Below, one piece after another: positions 42,072-50,564 of a DNA stretch of 64,000 nucleotides (the stretch's first letter is position 1; every line of letters starts with the position of its first letter). The notes below the pieces were generated by a model. It made no database searches, was not told the DNA's origin, and saw only the letters and a list, made by a program, of their open reading frames with translations. The stretch is from Mucisphaera sp965279675. GTDB taxonomy: Bacteria > Planctomycetota > Phycisphaerae > Phycisphaerales > Phycisphaeraceae. The position numbers and the translations under genes are program-made. The DNA lies in contig NZ_CBDIIJ010000002.1 of NCBI RefSeq assembly GCF_965279675.1, forward strand, positions 2,356,001 through 2,420,000, read 5' to 3'.

Positions 42072-43430
42072 TTAGATTCTGCGCCGGCGGCCTTTGTAGG
42101 GGCCCTTGGTTTTGGCAGATTTCTGGGGGCCGGCTTTGGCTGTGGGGTTGCGTTTGGTCTTGGGTTTGCGGGCGGTGGATTCGTCGGTGTTGTTGTTGCG
42201 TGGGCGTGCCGGTTTGCGGGTTTTGTGCGGGGGCTTGTTGTGCTGGGGTCGTTTGGGGCGGCGGCTGGCTCCGGGGGGTGGGGCTTCGCCGGTGGGGACG
42301 TCATCGGGGTGGTCGGTGAGGGGGGTGATGGTTTTGCGGATGGCCTTTTCGATGGCTCGGAGGGAGCTTCGTTCTTCGGCGTCGCAGAAGGAGATGGCTC
42401 GTCCTGAGGCGCCGGCGCGGGCGGTGCGTCCGATGCGGTGGACGTAGCTTTCGGGTTCGTGGGTGATGTCGTAGTTGAAGACATGGGAGACGCCATCGAC
42501 GTCGATGCCTCGGGAGGCGATGTCGGTGGCGATGAGGATGTGAGAGCGGCCGGTGCGGAAGCTGTCGAGGGTTCGTTGGCGTGCGGCCTGGGTTTTGTTG
42601 CCGTGGATGGCTTCGGCGCGGATGTTTGCGCGGCCGAGTTGCTTGACGACCTTGTCGGCGCCGTGCTTGGTCCGGGTGAAGACGATGGCGCGTTGGATGG
42701 GGAGTGTAGTGAGAAGGTGTGTGAGGAGTTTGGCTTTGTGGGGTTTGTCGACGAAGTAGACGCCCTGATCGATGCGATCGACGGTGGGGGCTTCGGGTTC
42801 GATCTGGATGGCGACGGGGTTGGTGAGGAGGTCGTCGGCGAGGGTGCGGATAGGGCCGGGCATGGTGGCGGAGAAGAGGAGGGTCTGGCGTTTGCGGGGC
42901 ACCTCGGCGGTGATGCGCCGGATGTCGGGTAGGAAGCCCATGTCGAGCATGCGGTCGGCTTCGTCGAGGACGAGGGTGGAGATGTGGTTGAGTTGGATGT
43001 GGCCCTGGTTCATGAGGTCGAGCAGCCGGCCGGGTGTGGCGACGATGATGTCGACGCCTTGGCGGATCTTGCGGACCTGGGGTGCCTGGCTGACCCCGCC
43101 AAAGACGAGGGCTCCGCGGACGGTCATGTGTTTGGCGTAGGCGCGGAAGCTGTCGGCGATCTGGACGGCGAGTTCGCGGGTGGGTGCGAGGATGAGGCAG
43201 CGGGGGGCGGGGTTTTTGGGTTTGGTGAGGGGGGTGTCGTGGAGGCGTGAGAGGATGGGTAATGCGAAGGCGGCGGTTTTGCCGGTGCCGGTTTGGGCGC
43301 AGCCGAGGACATCGCGTCCTTCGAGGATGGGGGTGATGGCCTGAGCCTGGATGGGGGTGGCGGTGGTGTAGCCCTTGTCGGCGACGGCGCGCAGGACGGG
43401 CTTGGCGAGGGGCAAATCTTGAAAGTTCAT
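42072..43430 (-). CDS. DEAD-box RNA helicase (RhlE-like)
   Basis: The protein (452 aa from the ATG at 43430, with AGGA upstream) has all helicase motifs: a Q-motif region FQDLPLAKPVLRAV, AQTGTGKT (45-52), PTRELA, TPGR, DEAD, SAT, then ATDIASRGID and HRIGRTARAG in the second RecA domain. The C-terminal 90 residues are very basic and rich in Pro/Lys/Arg, as in RhlE-type helicases that bind RNA non-specifically. It probably remodels rRNA or mRNA structure. Its upstream region is shared with the divergent 1668-aa surface protein gene. Confidence 0.94.
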   Translation of the reverse strand: MNFQDLPLAKPVLRAVADKGYTTATPIQAQAITPILEGRDVLGCAQTGTGKTAAFALPILSRLHDTPLTKPKNPAPRCLILAPTRELAVQIADSFRAYAKHMTVRGALVFGGVSQAPQVRKIRQGVDIIVATPGRLLDLMNQGHIQLNHISTLVLDEADRMLDMGFLPDIRRITAEVPRKRQTLLFSATMPGPIRTLADDLLTNPVAIQIEPEAPTVDRIDQGVYFVDKPHKAKLLTHLLTTLPIQRAIVFTRTKHGADKVVKQLGRANIRAEAIHGNKTQAARQRTLDSFRTGRSHILIATDIASRGIDVDGVSHVFNYDITHEPESYVHRIGRTARAGASGRAISFCDAEERSSLRAIEKAIRKTITPLTDHPDDVPTGEAPPPGASRRPKRPQHNKPPHKTRKPARPRNNNTDESTARKPKTKRNPTAKAGPQKSAKTKGPYKGRRRRI

Positions 43431-43763
43431 GTCGTTCCTAGGGTTGCGCTCGACAGTGATGTGCGGTCTACGCCGCAGGGCAACCGGTCGGACGCTTGGT
43501 GGGTTGTGGCAGGGGTGTTCTGGCCCGGGTGGGTCTGAGTCCTGTCCACGACTTGCGGTCACGCAGCGTATCAGAATTCGGGTTGAGCGAACAGGGTTTT
43601 TGTCTGAAAACCCTATCAGGGAGTGATTTAGGCTCGCCTTTGCGGGGTCTGTGTGTCATGTTTGGGGGGCTTGGGGAGGATTTTGAAGGGGCAGGTCCGA
43701 TCTGGATGTCGGGCTATTCTTGTTGGGATGTAGGACGCTTATTCACGTTATTGAGGAGAAGTG
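43431..43763. promoter_or_regulatory. Divergent region between helicase and giant surface protein, with a strong hairpin element
   Basis: This 333-bp gap has no supported gene. It contains a perfect eight-base inverted repeat AGGGTTTT/AAAACCCT (43593-43600 and 43607-43614), followed by CCCTATCAGGG (43611-43621), which overlaps the second arm. It lies about 150 bp before the plus-strand start codon and without a T run long enough for a plain terminator. A GAGGAG ribosome-binding site (43753-43758) precedes the ATG of the surface protein. Confidence 0.5.
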
Positions 43764-46700
43764 ATGGAAGTTTTCACGAAGCGGTCTGGTGTTTCGGCGC
43801 GTCTGGCGGCCTGGCTGGGGATGGGGCTGGTCTTGTCGCAGGCGGGTTGGGCGGCGGGGCAGGTGACGGCGACGTGGACGGGGGGTGGGGGCAATGACAA
43901 CTGGTCGGACCCGCTTAACTGGGACATCGGTGTGGTGCCGGTGAACACGGGGGGGACGACGTATGACGTGGTGCTGCCGGGCGGGGTGAGTGTGGATGTG
44001 GATGCGGGGACGCCAGCGGCGTTTACGGTGAATTCGATCACGGGTCCGTTGTCGGTGAATCTGGATGTTGAGGCGGGCCGGGTGTTGACGGTTCTGGATG
44101 ATGCGGGGTATCAGGCGACGACCTCGCTGTTTTCGTCGTCGCAGTTAGTGTTCAGCGGGACGAGCGGGTCCTTGCAGACGGGGCCGGTGACGCTTAATGG
44201 GGGTAGTACGTTTGGTTCGGTGGCGCCGACGTACGACCTGGTGGATACGGGGACATCGACGGTGCTGAATGTGTCGAGCAGTGGGTCGGTGGCGGACCTG
44301 AGTAGCGCGACGACGCTGTTGTTCGGGAATACGGCTGCTTCAGCGAGTCAGTTTCTAACAGCCAATCTTGGTCTGATCGATTTGTCTTCGGTGACGACGC
44401 TGACGGCGAACGACGTCAACGACTCGCTGACGATTCGGACCATCAGTGCGGGTTCGGAGATTCGTCTGGGCAGCCTGACGACGTTGGCTGATCGGGTGGA
44501 TCTTTCATCGGCGGGTGCGGGACCGGGGGTTGATGTTTCGGGTTTGACGACGTTGGGTGGTGCTTCGGATGTGTCCTTCACAGCTTCTTCTTCGGGGTTG
44601 CTCGATGTGAGCGGTCTGACGACGCTGGGCAGTGGGACAGATATCGATCTGACCGCGAGTTCGGGGGGGATTCTTGATCTGAGTTCCTTGACGACGTTTG
44701 GTTCGGTTAATGATCTGGCGATCGCTTCGAATACCGGAAGCACGCTTGATCTGAGTGGTGTGACGACGTTCACCAGTGGTGACGACGTTTCGTTCACTGT
44801 GTCTGGCGGTGTGCTTGATGTGAGTGGTCTCACGTCATTGGGGTCGGCGACGGACGTGACCTTCACGGTTAACAATGGCGGGTCGATTGATGTCAGTGGG
44901 CTGGCGGCGATTGAGGATGTGGCGATCAGCCTTTCATCGAGTGGCAGCACGTTGGTAACGGGTGGGTCGCTGGTATCACTGGATCGGAGCACGCTATCGG
45001 TGGCCAGTGGGGCTATCTTCGCTCCGGCTATCACGAGCTATTCGGGGCAGGAGACCGGGAGTGCGACGCTTCTGAGTGCGTCGACGAACGGTTCGGTGCT
45101 TGATCTGTCGGGGGTGACCACTTTTTCCTATGGAAACGCGGGTACCAACACGACCCAGTTTGTGACGTCTACGGGTGGTCTGATTGATCTGTCGGGCGTG
45201 ACCGCTTTTGCGCCGGTAGACAGCGGGGACACCTTGAATGTGCGTGTGCTCAGCGCTGGCGGTGAGATTCGTCTGGGGTCGGTGACGGTGCTGCCTGATC
45301 GGATGAGTCTGACTGCGTCTGGCGCGGGGGCCTTGCTTGATCTGAGTGGTGTGACGACGTTTGGTTCCAGTGAGGGATTGACGTTGGCGACCAGTTCGAA
45401 TGGTTTGCTGGACCTGAGTTCCCTGACGACGTTCGGGAGTGGTCAGCGTACGAGCATCACGGTGAGTTCTGGCGGTGTGATGGATTTCTCGTCGCTGAGT
45501 TCGCTGGGCTCGGGGGACATTCTGCGGGTGACCGTGAACGTGAACGCGTTGCTTGATCTCTCCGGCGTGACGACGTTCACCAGTGGCGACGATATTCAGC
45601 TGCGAGCCAACGGGGGTGTGATTGATCTGAGTGGCGTGACGGATGTCAGCGCGGCGACGGATCTGGATCTGACCATCAACTCGGGTGGGTCCATTGATCT
45701 GAGTGGCGTGACGTCGATTGAGCATGCATCGATCTCGCTGTCCGGTGCGGGCAGCATGCTGGTTGCTCCCGGGCTGGTGTCGTTGGATGGCTCGTTGCTG
45801 TCGGTTGCGAGTGGTGCGACCTTTATGCCCGGCGTGACTTCTTATTCGGGTGTTGGCACGGGTGGTTCGGCGACGCTGTTCAATGCCTCGACAAACGGTT
45901 CGGTGCTGGACCTGAGTTCTCTGACCTCGTTTTCCTACGGGAACGCCACGACGGATTCGGCGCAGTTCATCACGTCGGTTGGCGGTCTGATTGATCTGTC
46001 GAATCTGGCTTCGGTGTCGCCTAGCGATGGTGGCGATCAGCTGAACATCCGTGTGCTGAGTGGTGGGGGTGAGATTCGGCTGGGGTCGCTGGCGGCGTTG
46101 CCGAGCAATCTGACAGTTTCATCATCGGGGCTGGGTGCGATGGTTGATCTGTCGGGTCTGACGACCTTTGGCTCGTTGGATAATCTCACGATGACCGCGT
46201 CGAGCCAGGGTGTGATTGATCTGAGTGGGTTGACGACGTTTGGCGGTGCCACGGATGTGAGTCTGACAGCGGGTTCGAACGGTGGGTCGTATGACTTTTC
46301 GTCGCTGACCTCGCTGGGTACGGGCGACGATCTGACGCTGCGGGCCAACAGCGGTGGTGTCATAGATATGAGTGGCGTGACCTCGTTCACGACGGGTGAT
46401 AACGTCTTGCTTACGGCGGCGGGCGGTTCGATAGATCTGAGCGGGCTGACGAGCCTTTCGACGGCGACGGATGTTGATATCACGGTGTCGAGTGGGGGCA
46501 CGTTGGATGTGTCGAGTCTGACGGCGATTGAGGATGTAGACATTCTGATCTCGACTGCAGGGAGTTCGCTGGTGACGTCGGCGTCGCTAGTGTCTCTTGA
46601 TCGATCGCTGCTGACGGTGAACTCTGATGCTGTTTTTGCACCGGGGATTACGTCTTATTCCGGTGAGGAGCTTGGCACGCAGACGATCTTCAGTGTGAGT

Positions 46701-48770
46701 GGGGGTACGCTGGATCTGTCTTCATTGACGAGTCTTGCTTATGGCAACAGCGGGACGGACACGACGACGTTCATTACCTCTCAGAATGACGGTGTGATCG
46801 ATCTGTCGAGTCTGACGACGCTCACTGCTGTTGATTCGGGTGACACGCTGAACGTGCGTGCCCTCACGGGGGGGGCTGAGGTGCTGATGGGTTCGGTGAG
46901 TTTGCTGCCTGATCGGGTGACTGTCAGCACGGCTGGCGTCGGGGCGATGATCGATCTTTCGGGGATGACGACGTTTGGCACGAGTGAGCGGCTTTCCTTC
47001 AGCGCGACCACGGAGAGTCTGCTTGACCTGTCATCGGTCACGACGCTTGGCAGCGGTGCGATGACAGACATCACGGTTGCGAGTCAGGGCGCGGTTGATC
47101 TGGGGTCGCTGGTGTCGCTTGGGTCCGGTGATGATCTAACGCTGCGTGCGAACGATGGCGGAACGCTCGATCTCTCGACGGTCACGGCGTTCTCCAGCGG
47201 TGATGGCGTGTCCGTTACTGCTGTTGGCAGTGGTGTTGTTGATCTGAGTGGTGTGGGTGATCTGAGTACGGCGACTGATTTGTCGATCTCTCTTTCTACG
47301 GGTGGTACGGTCGATCTATCGAGTGCGGTGGCGATTGAGGATGCGACGGTTTCGCTGAGTGGTGTCGGCACTCAGTTGGTGACGGGGGCTGGCTTGGCTT
47401 CGCTGGATCGGACGACGTTCACGGTTCAGGCGGGGGCGACATATGCTGCGGACGTGGCGTTGCTTGACTATCGCGGGCTGGGCTCGGTTTTCTACATGAA
47501 CGTGTCGTCGGCTGGTTCGGCGTTGGATTTTTCGGAGGTGACGGAGCTACGGTATGGGAATGAGGCTTTCGGGACGTCGCCACAGATCCGAGCGAATGAT
47601 GGGGCGCTGATCGATCTATCGGGTTTGACGACGCTTGTGTCGACGGAGCAGGCGAGCAGTCTGACGCTAGGCGCGATCAACACGAATGCGACCTTGTTGC
47701 TTGGATCGCTTGGTTCGGTGAACGAGCGGACGACGCTGAATGCGACGGGTGCCGGGACGTTGCTGGATGCACGGAGCGTGGTGATTGATGGATCGGAGGC
47801 ATTTGTCAATGTGATTGTCTCGACGGGTGCCACGATGCGGCTGGGGAGCATCCTGCGGACGAGCACGCAGGATGTGGATATCACGGGTGGCGGTGAGCTT
47901 GAGCTTGGTGGTGATTTCATCAACGTGGATCCGACGGTCAACGATGTGGATCTGGCTGGGGGCACGGTGGCTTTTCGCCGTGGGGCGGAGGCGTTTCTTG
48001 AGGTGGGTGGCGTTGATTCGGGTCTGACTGTGACGCCTTCCGGTAACGACAACTTCGGGATCGGCGTGCTTGAGCTGGGTGGGGATGGTCAGGCGGCGAC
48101 GGTTTATCTGCTGGATGCTTACTTGCAGGGCGGCCGTTCGGCACCGGGTGTCAACGAGGCGCTGTATCTGTATGGCGTTTCGGGTAGTGACGGGCTTTCG
48201 CTTTTGGATGGTTCGGAGCTGGTGCTGGACGGCATCAATGTTTATGCGAATGTGAGTGGTGTGCTGACACACCTGAATGCGTTGTTCGGTCCGACGGACA
48301 CGGTGATTGCGTTTGGTGGCGGCACGCTGCGGCTGGAGCGTTCGGCGGGTCTGCTCGGCGATTTGGACCTGGATGGTGACGTGGATGGGGATGACATCAC
48401 GCTGATCTTGGGTGCGGTGGCGAGCGGATCGGGTCAGGCGGCGTTTGATCTGGATGGTGATCTGGATGTGGACGCGGCGGACTCGGACGAGTTGGTGCTG
48501 ACCATCCTAGATTCGTTCTATGGGGATGCGAATCTGGATGGTGCGGTTGACCTGATTGACCTGTCGACGCTGGCGACGAACTTCGGTGAGTTTGGGAAGT
48601 GGTCGTCGGGTGATTTCAATGGTGATTACACCGTGGATCTGATCGACCTGAGTATTCTGGCGACCAACTTCGGATCGACCAGCGCAGTGCCGGAGCCGGC
48701 GGGTGCTGCGTTGGTGGGTCTGGGTGCGTTGGTGGTGGGTCGTCGCCGATCGGCCCGGTGTTTGGGCTAA
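43764..48770 (+). CDS. Giant 1668-aa repetitive surface protein, dockerin-like, PEP-CTERM anchored
   Basis: A signal peptide (about 1-35, ending WAAGQ) precedes an opening block (TATWTGGGGNDNWSDPLNWD). The middle consists of five tandem modules whose GS(V/A)xDLS-type marker recurs at 44283, 45090, 45897, 46704 and 47514, i.e. every 807-810 bp (269-270 residues). Inside each module are 24-26-residue rungs such as LDLSGLTTFGSGDDL, which suggests a long parallel beta solenoid. The end has calcium-loop repeats (LGDLDLDGDVDGDD, GDANLDGAVDLIDLS, DFNGDYTVDLIDLS) and the PEP-CTERM tail VPEPAGAALVGLGALVVGRRR. The ATG at 43764 was preferred over the GTG just before it for its spacing to GAGGAG. It is likely a surface or biofilm protein. 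Confidence 0.88.
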   Translation: MEVFTKRSGVSARLAAWLGMGLVLSQAGWAAGQVTATWTGGGGNDNWSDPLNWDIGVVPVNTGGTTYDVVLPGGVSVDVDAGTPAAFTVNSITGPLSVNLDVEAGRVLTVLDDAGYQATTSLFSSSQLVFSGTSGSLQTGPVTLNGGSTFGSVAPTYDLVDTGTSTVLNVSSSGSVADLSSATTLLFGNTAASASQFLTANLGLIDLSSVTTLTANDVNDSLTIRTISAGSEIRLGSLTTLADRVDLSSAGAGPGVDVSGLTTLGGASDVSFTASSSGLLDVSGLTTLGSGTDIDLTASSGGILDLSSLTTFGSVNDLAIASNTGSTLDLSGVTTFTSGDDVSFTVSGGVLDVSGLTSLGSATDVTFTVNNGGSIDVSGLAAIEDVAISLSSSGSTLVTGGSLVSLDRSTLSVASGAIFAPAITSYSGQETGSATLLSASTNGSVLDLSGVTTFSYGNAGTNTTQFVTSTGGLIDLSGVTAFAPVDSGDTLNVRVLSAGGEIRLGSVTVLPDRMSLTASGAGALLDLSGVTTFGSSEGLTLATSSNGLLDLSSLTTFGSGQRTSITVSSGGVMDFSSLSSLGSGDILRVTVNVNALLDLSGVTTFTSGDDIQLRANGGVIDLSGVTDVSAATDLDLTINSGGSIDLSGVTSIEHASISLSGAGSMLVAPGLVSLDGSLLSVASGATFMPGVTSYSGVGTGGSATLFNASTNGSVLDLSSLTSFSYGNATTDSAQFITSVGGLIDLSNLASVSPSDGGDQLNIRVLSGGGEIRLGSLAALPSNLTVSSSGLGAMVDLSGLTTFGSLDNLTMTASSQGVIDLSGLTTFGGATDVSLTAGSNGGSYDFSSLTSLGTGDDLTLRANSGGVIDMSGVTSFTTGDNVLLTAAGGSIDLSGLTSLSTATDVDITVSSGGTLDVSSLTAIEDVDILISTAGSSLVTSASLVSLDRSLLTVNSDAVFAPGITSYSGEELGTQTIFSVSGGTLDLSSLTSLAYGNSGTDTTTFITSQNDGVIDLSSLTTLTAVDSGDTLNVRALTGGAEVLMGSVSLLPDRVTVSTAGVGAMIDLSGMTTFGTSERLSFSATTESLLDLSSVTTLGSGAMTDITVASQGAVDLGSLVSLGSGDDLTLRANDGGTLDLSTVTAFSSGDGVSVTAVGSGVVDLSGVGDLSTATDLSISLSTGGTVDLSSAVAIEDATVSLSGVGTQLVTGAGLASLDRTTFTVQAGATYAADVALLDYRGLGSVFYMNVSSAGSALDFSEVTELRYGNEAFGTSPQIRANDGALIDLSGLTTLVSTEQASSLTLGAINTNATLLLGSLGSVNERTTLNATGAGTLLDARSVVIDGSEAFVNVIVSTGATMRLGSILRTSTQDVDITGGGELELGGDFINVDPTVNDVDLAGGTVAFRRGAEAFLEVGGVDSGLTVTPSGNDNFGIGVLELGGDGQAATVYLLDAYLQGGRSAPGVNEALYLYGVSGSDGLSLLDGSELVLDGINVYANVSGVLTHLNALFGPTDTVIAFGGGTLRLERSAGLLGDLDLDGDVDGDDITLILGAVASGSGQAAFDLDGDLDVDAADSDELVLTILDSFYGDANLDGAVDLIDLSTLATNFGEFGKWSSGDFNGDYTVDLIDLSILATNFGSTSAVPEPAGAALVGLGALVVGRRRSARCLG
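44150..47950 (+). repeat. Five tandem coding modules of about 807 bp
   Basis: Equivalent points of successive modules are 807, 807, 807 and 810 bp apart, and the outer limits are approximate. Each module runs from the GSVxDLS / SYGNAxTxxxxF marker through EIRLGSL, then a series of DLSGxTTFG rungs, to AIEDVxIxLSxxGSxLV and the SLDRSxLxV block. Central modules are most alike and the last is the most diverged, which is consistent with duplication followed by drift. Confidence 0.85.
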
Positions 48771-48847
48771 GTATGGTGGCGGCTGGTGATTTCGGGGCTA
48801 GGCTTTCTTGATAATTATCCATGCGTGCTTTTTAAGCGAGGTGTGAT

Positions 48848-50539
48848 GTGCGACTTGGTTTACTGGCAGGCGTGATGGTGGCGTGTGGTGGTTCGGTGGT
48901 GGTGGGGCAGCAGAACCCGATCACGGCGGTGGTGCCGTCTTCGGGGTATCGGGTGGTGCTGGAGGAGGTGGTGACGATCCCAAACAGTCTGGGGACGTTT
49001 CCGCGTTTGGAGGAGTTGACGTTCGCGCCGGGTTCGGATCATGCATTTGTGCTGGATCAGAATGGATTGGTTTACCGGTTTGATCCGTGGTCGGGAAGTC
49101 CGACGCCGGAGGTGTTCCTGGATGTGGCTTCGGCGGTGCCGGCGGGATTCCGGACGGGATCGCAGGCGGGTTTGCGGGGCTTGGCGTTTCACCCGGATTT
49201 TGCGACGCCTGGTGCGGCGGGGTATCGGAAGCTGTACACGGCGCACAGCCGGGATGCGTTTACGGGGATTTTCTTTGGGGCTGGGGTGGACCCGGTGATC
49301 TACGGGGCGCCGGGGAGTGTGAATCATGATTCGTATGTGGCGGAGTGGGAGGTGGATGCGAGTGGGGCGGTGATTGAATCTTCGTATCGTGAGATTCTGC
49401 TGGTGGGTCAGCCGCGTTTTGATCACAACGTGGGTCAGATCGGGTTCAACCCGGCGGCGGAGCCCGGGGACGCGGATTACGGGAATCTGTACGTGATGAT
49501 GGGGGATGGGGGCGGGGCGAATGACCCATCGAATCTGGCGCAGAACATCAATCAGCCATTGGGGTCGATGCTGCGGATTGATCCGCTCCGGAATGGGAGC
49601 GATCCGTTCTCGGTGCCGGGGGATAACCCGCTTCGCGTGAGCGATGATCCGGGGACGGCACGGAATCTGATTTATGCGTATGGGCTGCGGAACCCGCATA
49701 AGTTCACGGTGGATCCGGTGACGGAGAAGATGCTGGTTGCGGACATCGGGCAGGCGAACATCGAGGAAGTGAACCTGATTGTGCCGGGTGGGAATTACGG
49801 CTGGGATGTGCGCGAGGGGACGTACACGATCAATGGTGCGAATGTGCCGGGGACTCTGCCCGGGAGTCATCCGACGGATGCGTTTACGTATCCGGTGGCC
49901 CAGTACGATCATGATCCGGAGAACGATGGGCCGGGTGGGTCGTGGGCGATCGCGGGCGGGCATGTGTATCGGGGGAGTCTGGTGCCGGAGTTGACGGGGC
50001 TTTACCTGTTTGGGGATTTCGGGACGAATAGTGGGCCGATCTTCGCGGCGGATGTGGATGATCTGGTGCTGCGGAATGATCTATCCAACGTGGATTCGAT
50101 CAATGGCGGTTATCTGGCGCCGCTGGTGGAGTTGGTGCTGGAGGTGGAGGGTGACGGGACGGATCGGACGTTCCGGGACATTGTGCGGCTGACGAACCCG
50201 GGGACGAGCCGGACGGATCTTCGGTTTGGGATTGACTCGCTGGGCGAGATCTATCTGCTGTCGAAGCGGGATGGGAAGGTTCGGCGGATCAAGGAGGTTC
50301 TGGGTTTGCTGGCGGGTGACGCGGATCGGAACGGGGTGGTGGATCTGGTGGATCTGTCGATGCTGGCGACGTCGTTTGGAGGGGGTGGTGACTGGAGCAA
50401 CGGAGATTTCAATGGTGATGCGGTGGTGGACCTGATTGACCTGAGTCTGCTGGCGACGAATTTTGGGGCGTCATCAGATGTGCCGGAGCCTGTGCTTGGG
50501 TTGTTGGGCGGGTTGGTGCTGCTGGCGCGGAGGCGTTGA
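48848..50539 (+). CDS. Secreted PQQ-type sugar dehydrogenase-like protein with dockerin-like and PEP-CTERM ends
   Basis: The 563-aa product starts at a GTG with GAGGTG upstream and has a short signal peptide (MVACGGSVVVGQ end). The main domain resembles the glucose/sorbosone dehydrogenase beta-propeller (LRGLAFHPDFA, NLYVMMGDGGGANDPSNLAQN, GSMLRIDP, YAYGLRNPHKF, ADIGQANIEEVN, GGNYGWDVREG). Such enzymes oxidise sugars outside the cytoplasm. Two dockerin-like loops (GDADRNGVVDLVDLS, DFNGDAVVDLIDLS) and VPEPVLGLLGGLVLLARRR follow, so it should be anchored at the surface like its neighbours. The true substrate is not known. Confidence 0.88.
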   Translation: MRLGLLAGVMVACGGSVVVGQQNPITAVVPSSGYRVVLEEVVTIPNSLGTFPRLEELTFAPGSDHAFVLDQNGLVYRFDPWSGSPTPEVFLDVASAVPAGFRTGSQAGLRGLAFHPDFATPGAAGYRKLYTAHSRDAFTGIFFGAGVDPVIYGAPGSVNHDSYVAEWEVDASGAVIESSYREILLVGQPRFDHNVGQIGFNPAAEPGDADYGNLYVMMGDGGGANDPSNLAQNINQPLGSMLRIDPLRNGSDPFSVPGDNPLRVSDDPGTARNLIYAYGLRNPHKFTVDPVTEKMLVADIGQANIEEVNLIVPGGNYGWDVREGTYTINGANVPGTLPGSHPTDAFTYPVAQYDHDPENDGPGGSWAIAGGHVYRGSLVPELTGLYLFGDFGTNSGPIFAADVDDLVLRNDLSNVDSINGGYLAPLVELVLEVEGDGTDRTFRDIVRLTNPGTSRTDLRFGIDSLGEIYLLSKRDGKVRRIKEVLGLLAGDADRNGVVDLVDLSMLATSFGGGGDWSNGDFNGDAVVDLIDLSLLATNFGASSDVPEPVLGLLGGLVLLARRR

Positions 50540-50564
50540 TCGGTCTTGGCGTTACAGTGCGTGT

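Noticed and set aside
43764..48770. The 807-bp periodicity as a CRISPR or mobile-element array
   Set aside because: The repeats are in one continuous reading frame, diverged, without spacers, terminal inverted repeats or transposase, and code for a signal-peptide surface protein.
37870..50539. Cellulosome components
   Set aside because: The calcium loops resemble dockerins, but no cohesin, scaffoldin or glycoside hydrolase is present, and the tails are PEP-CTERM anchors.
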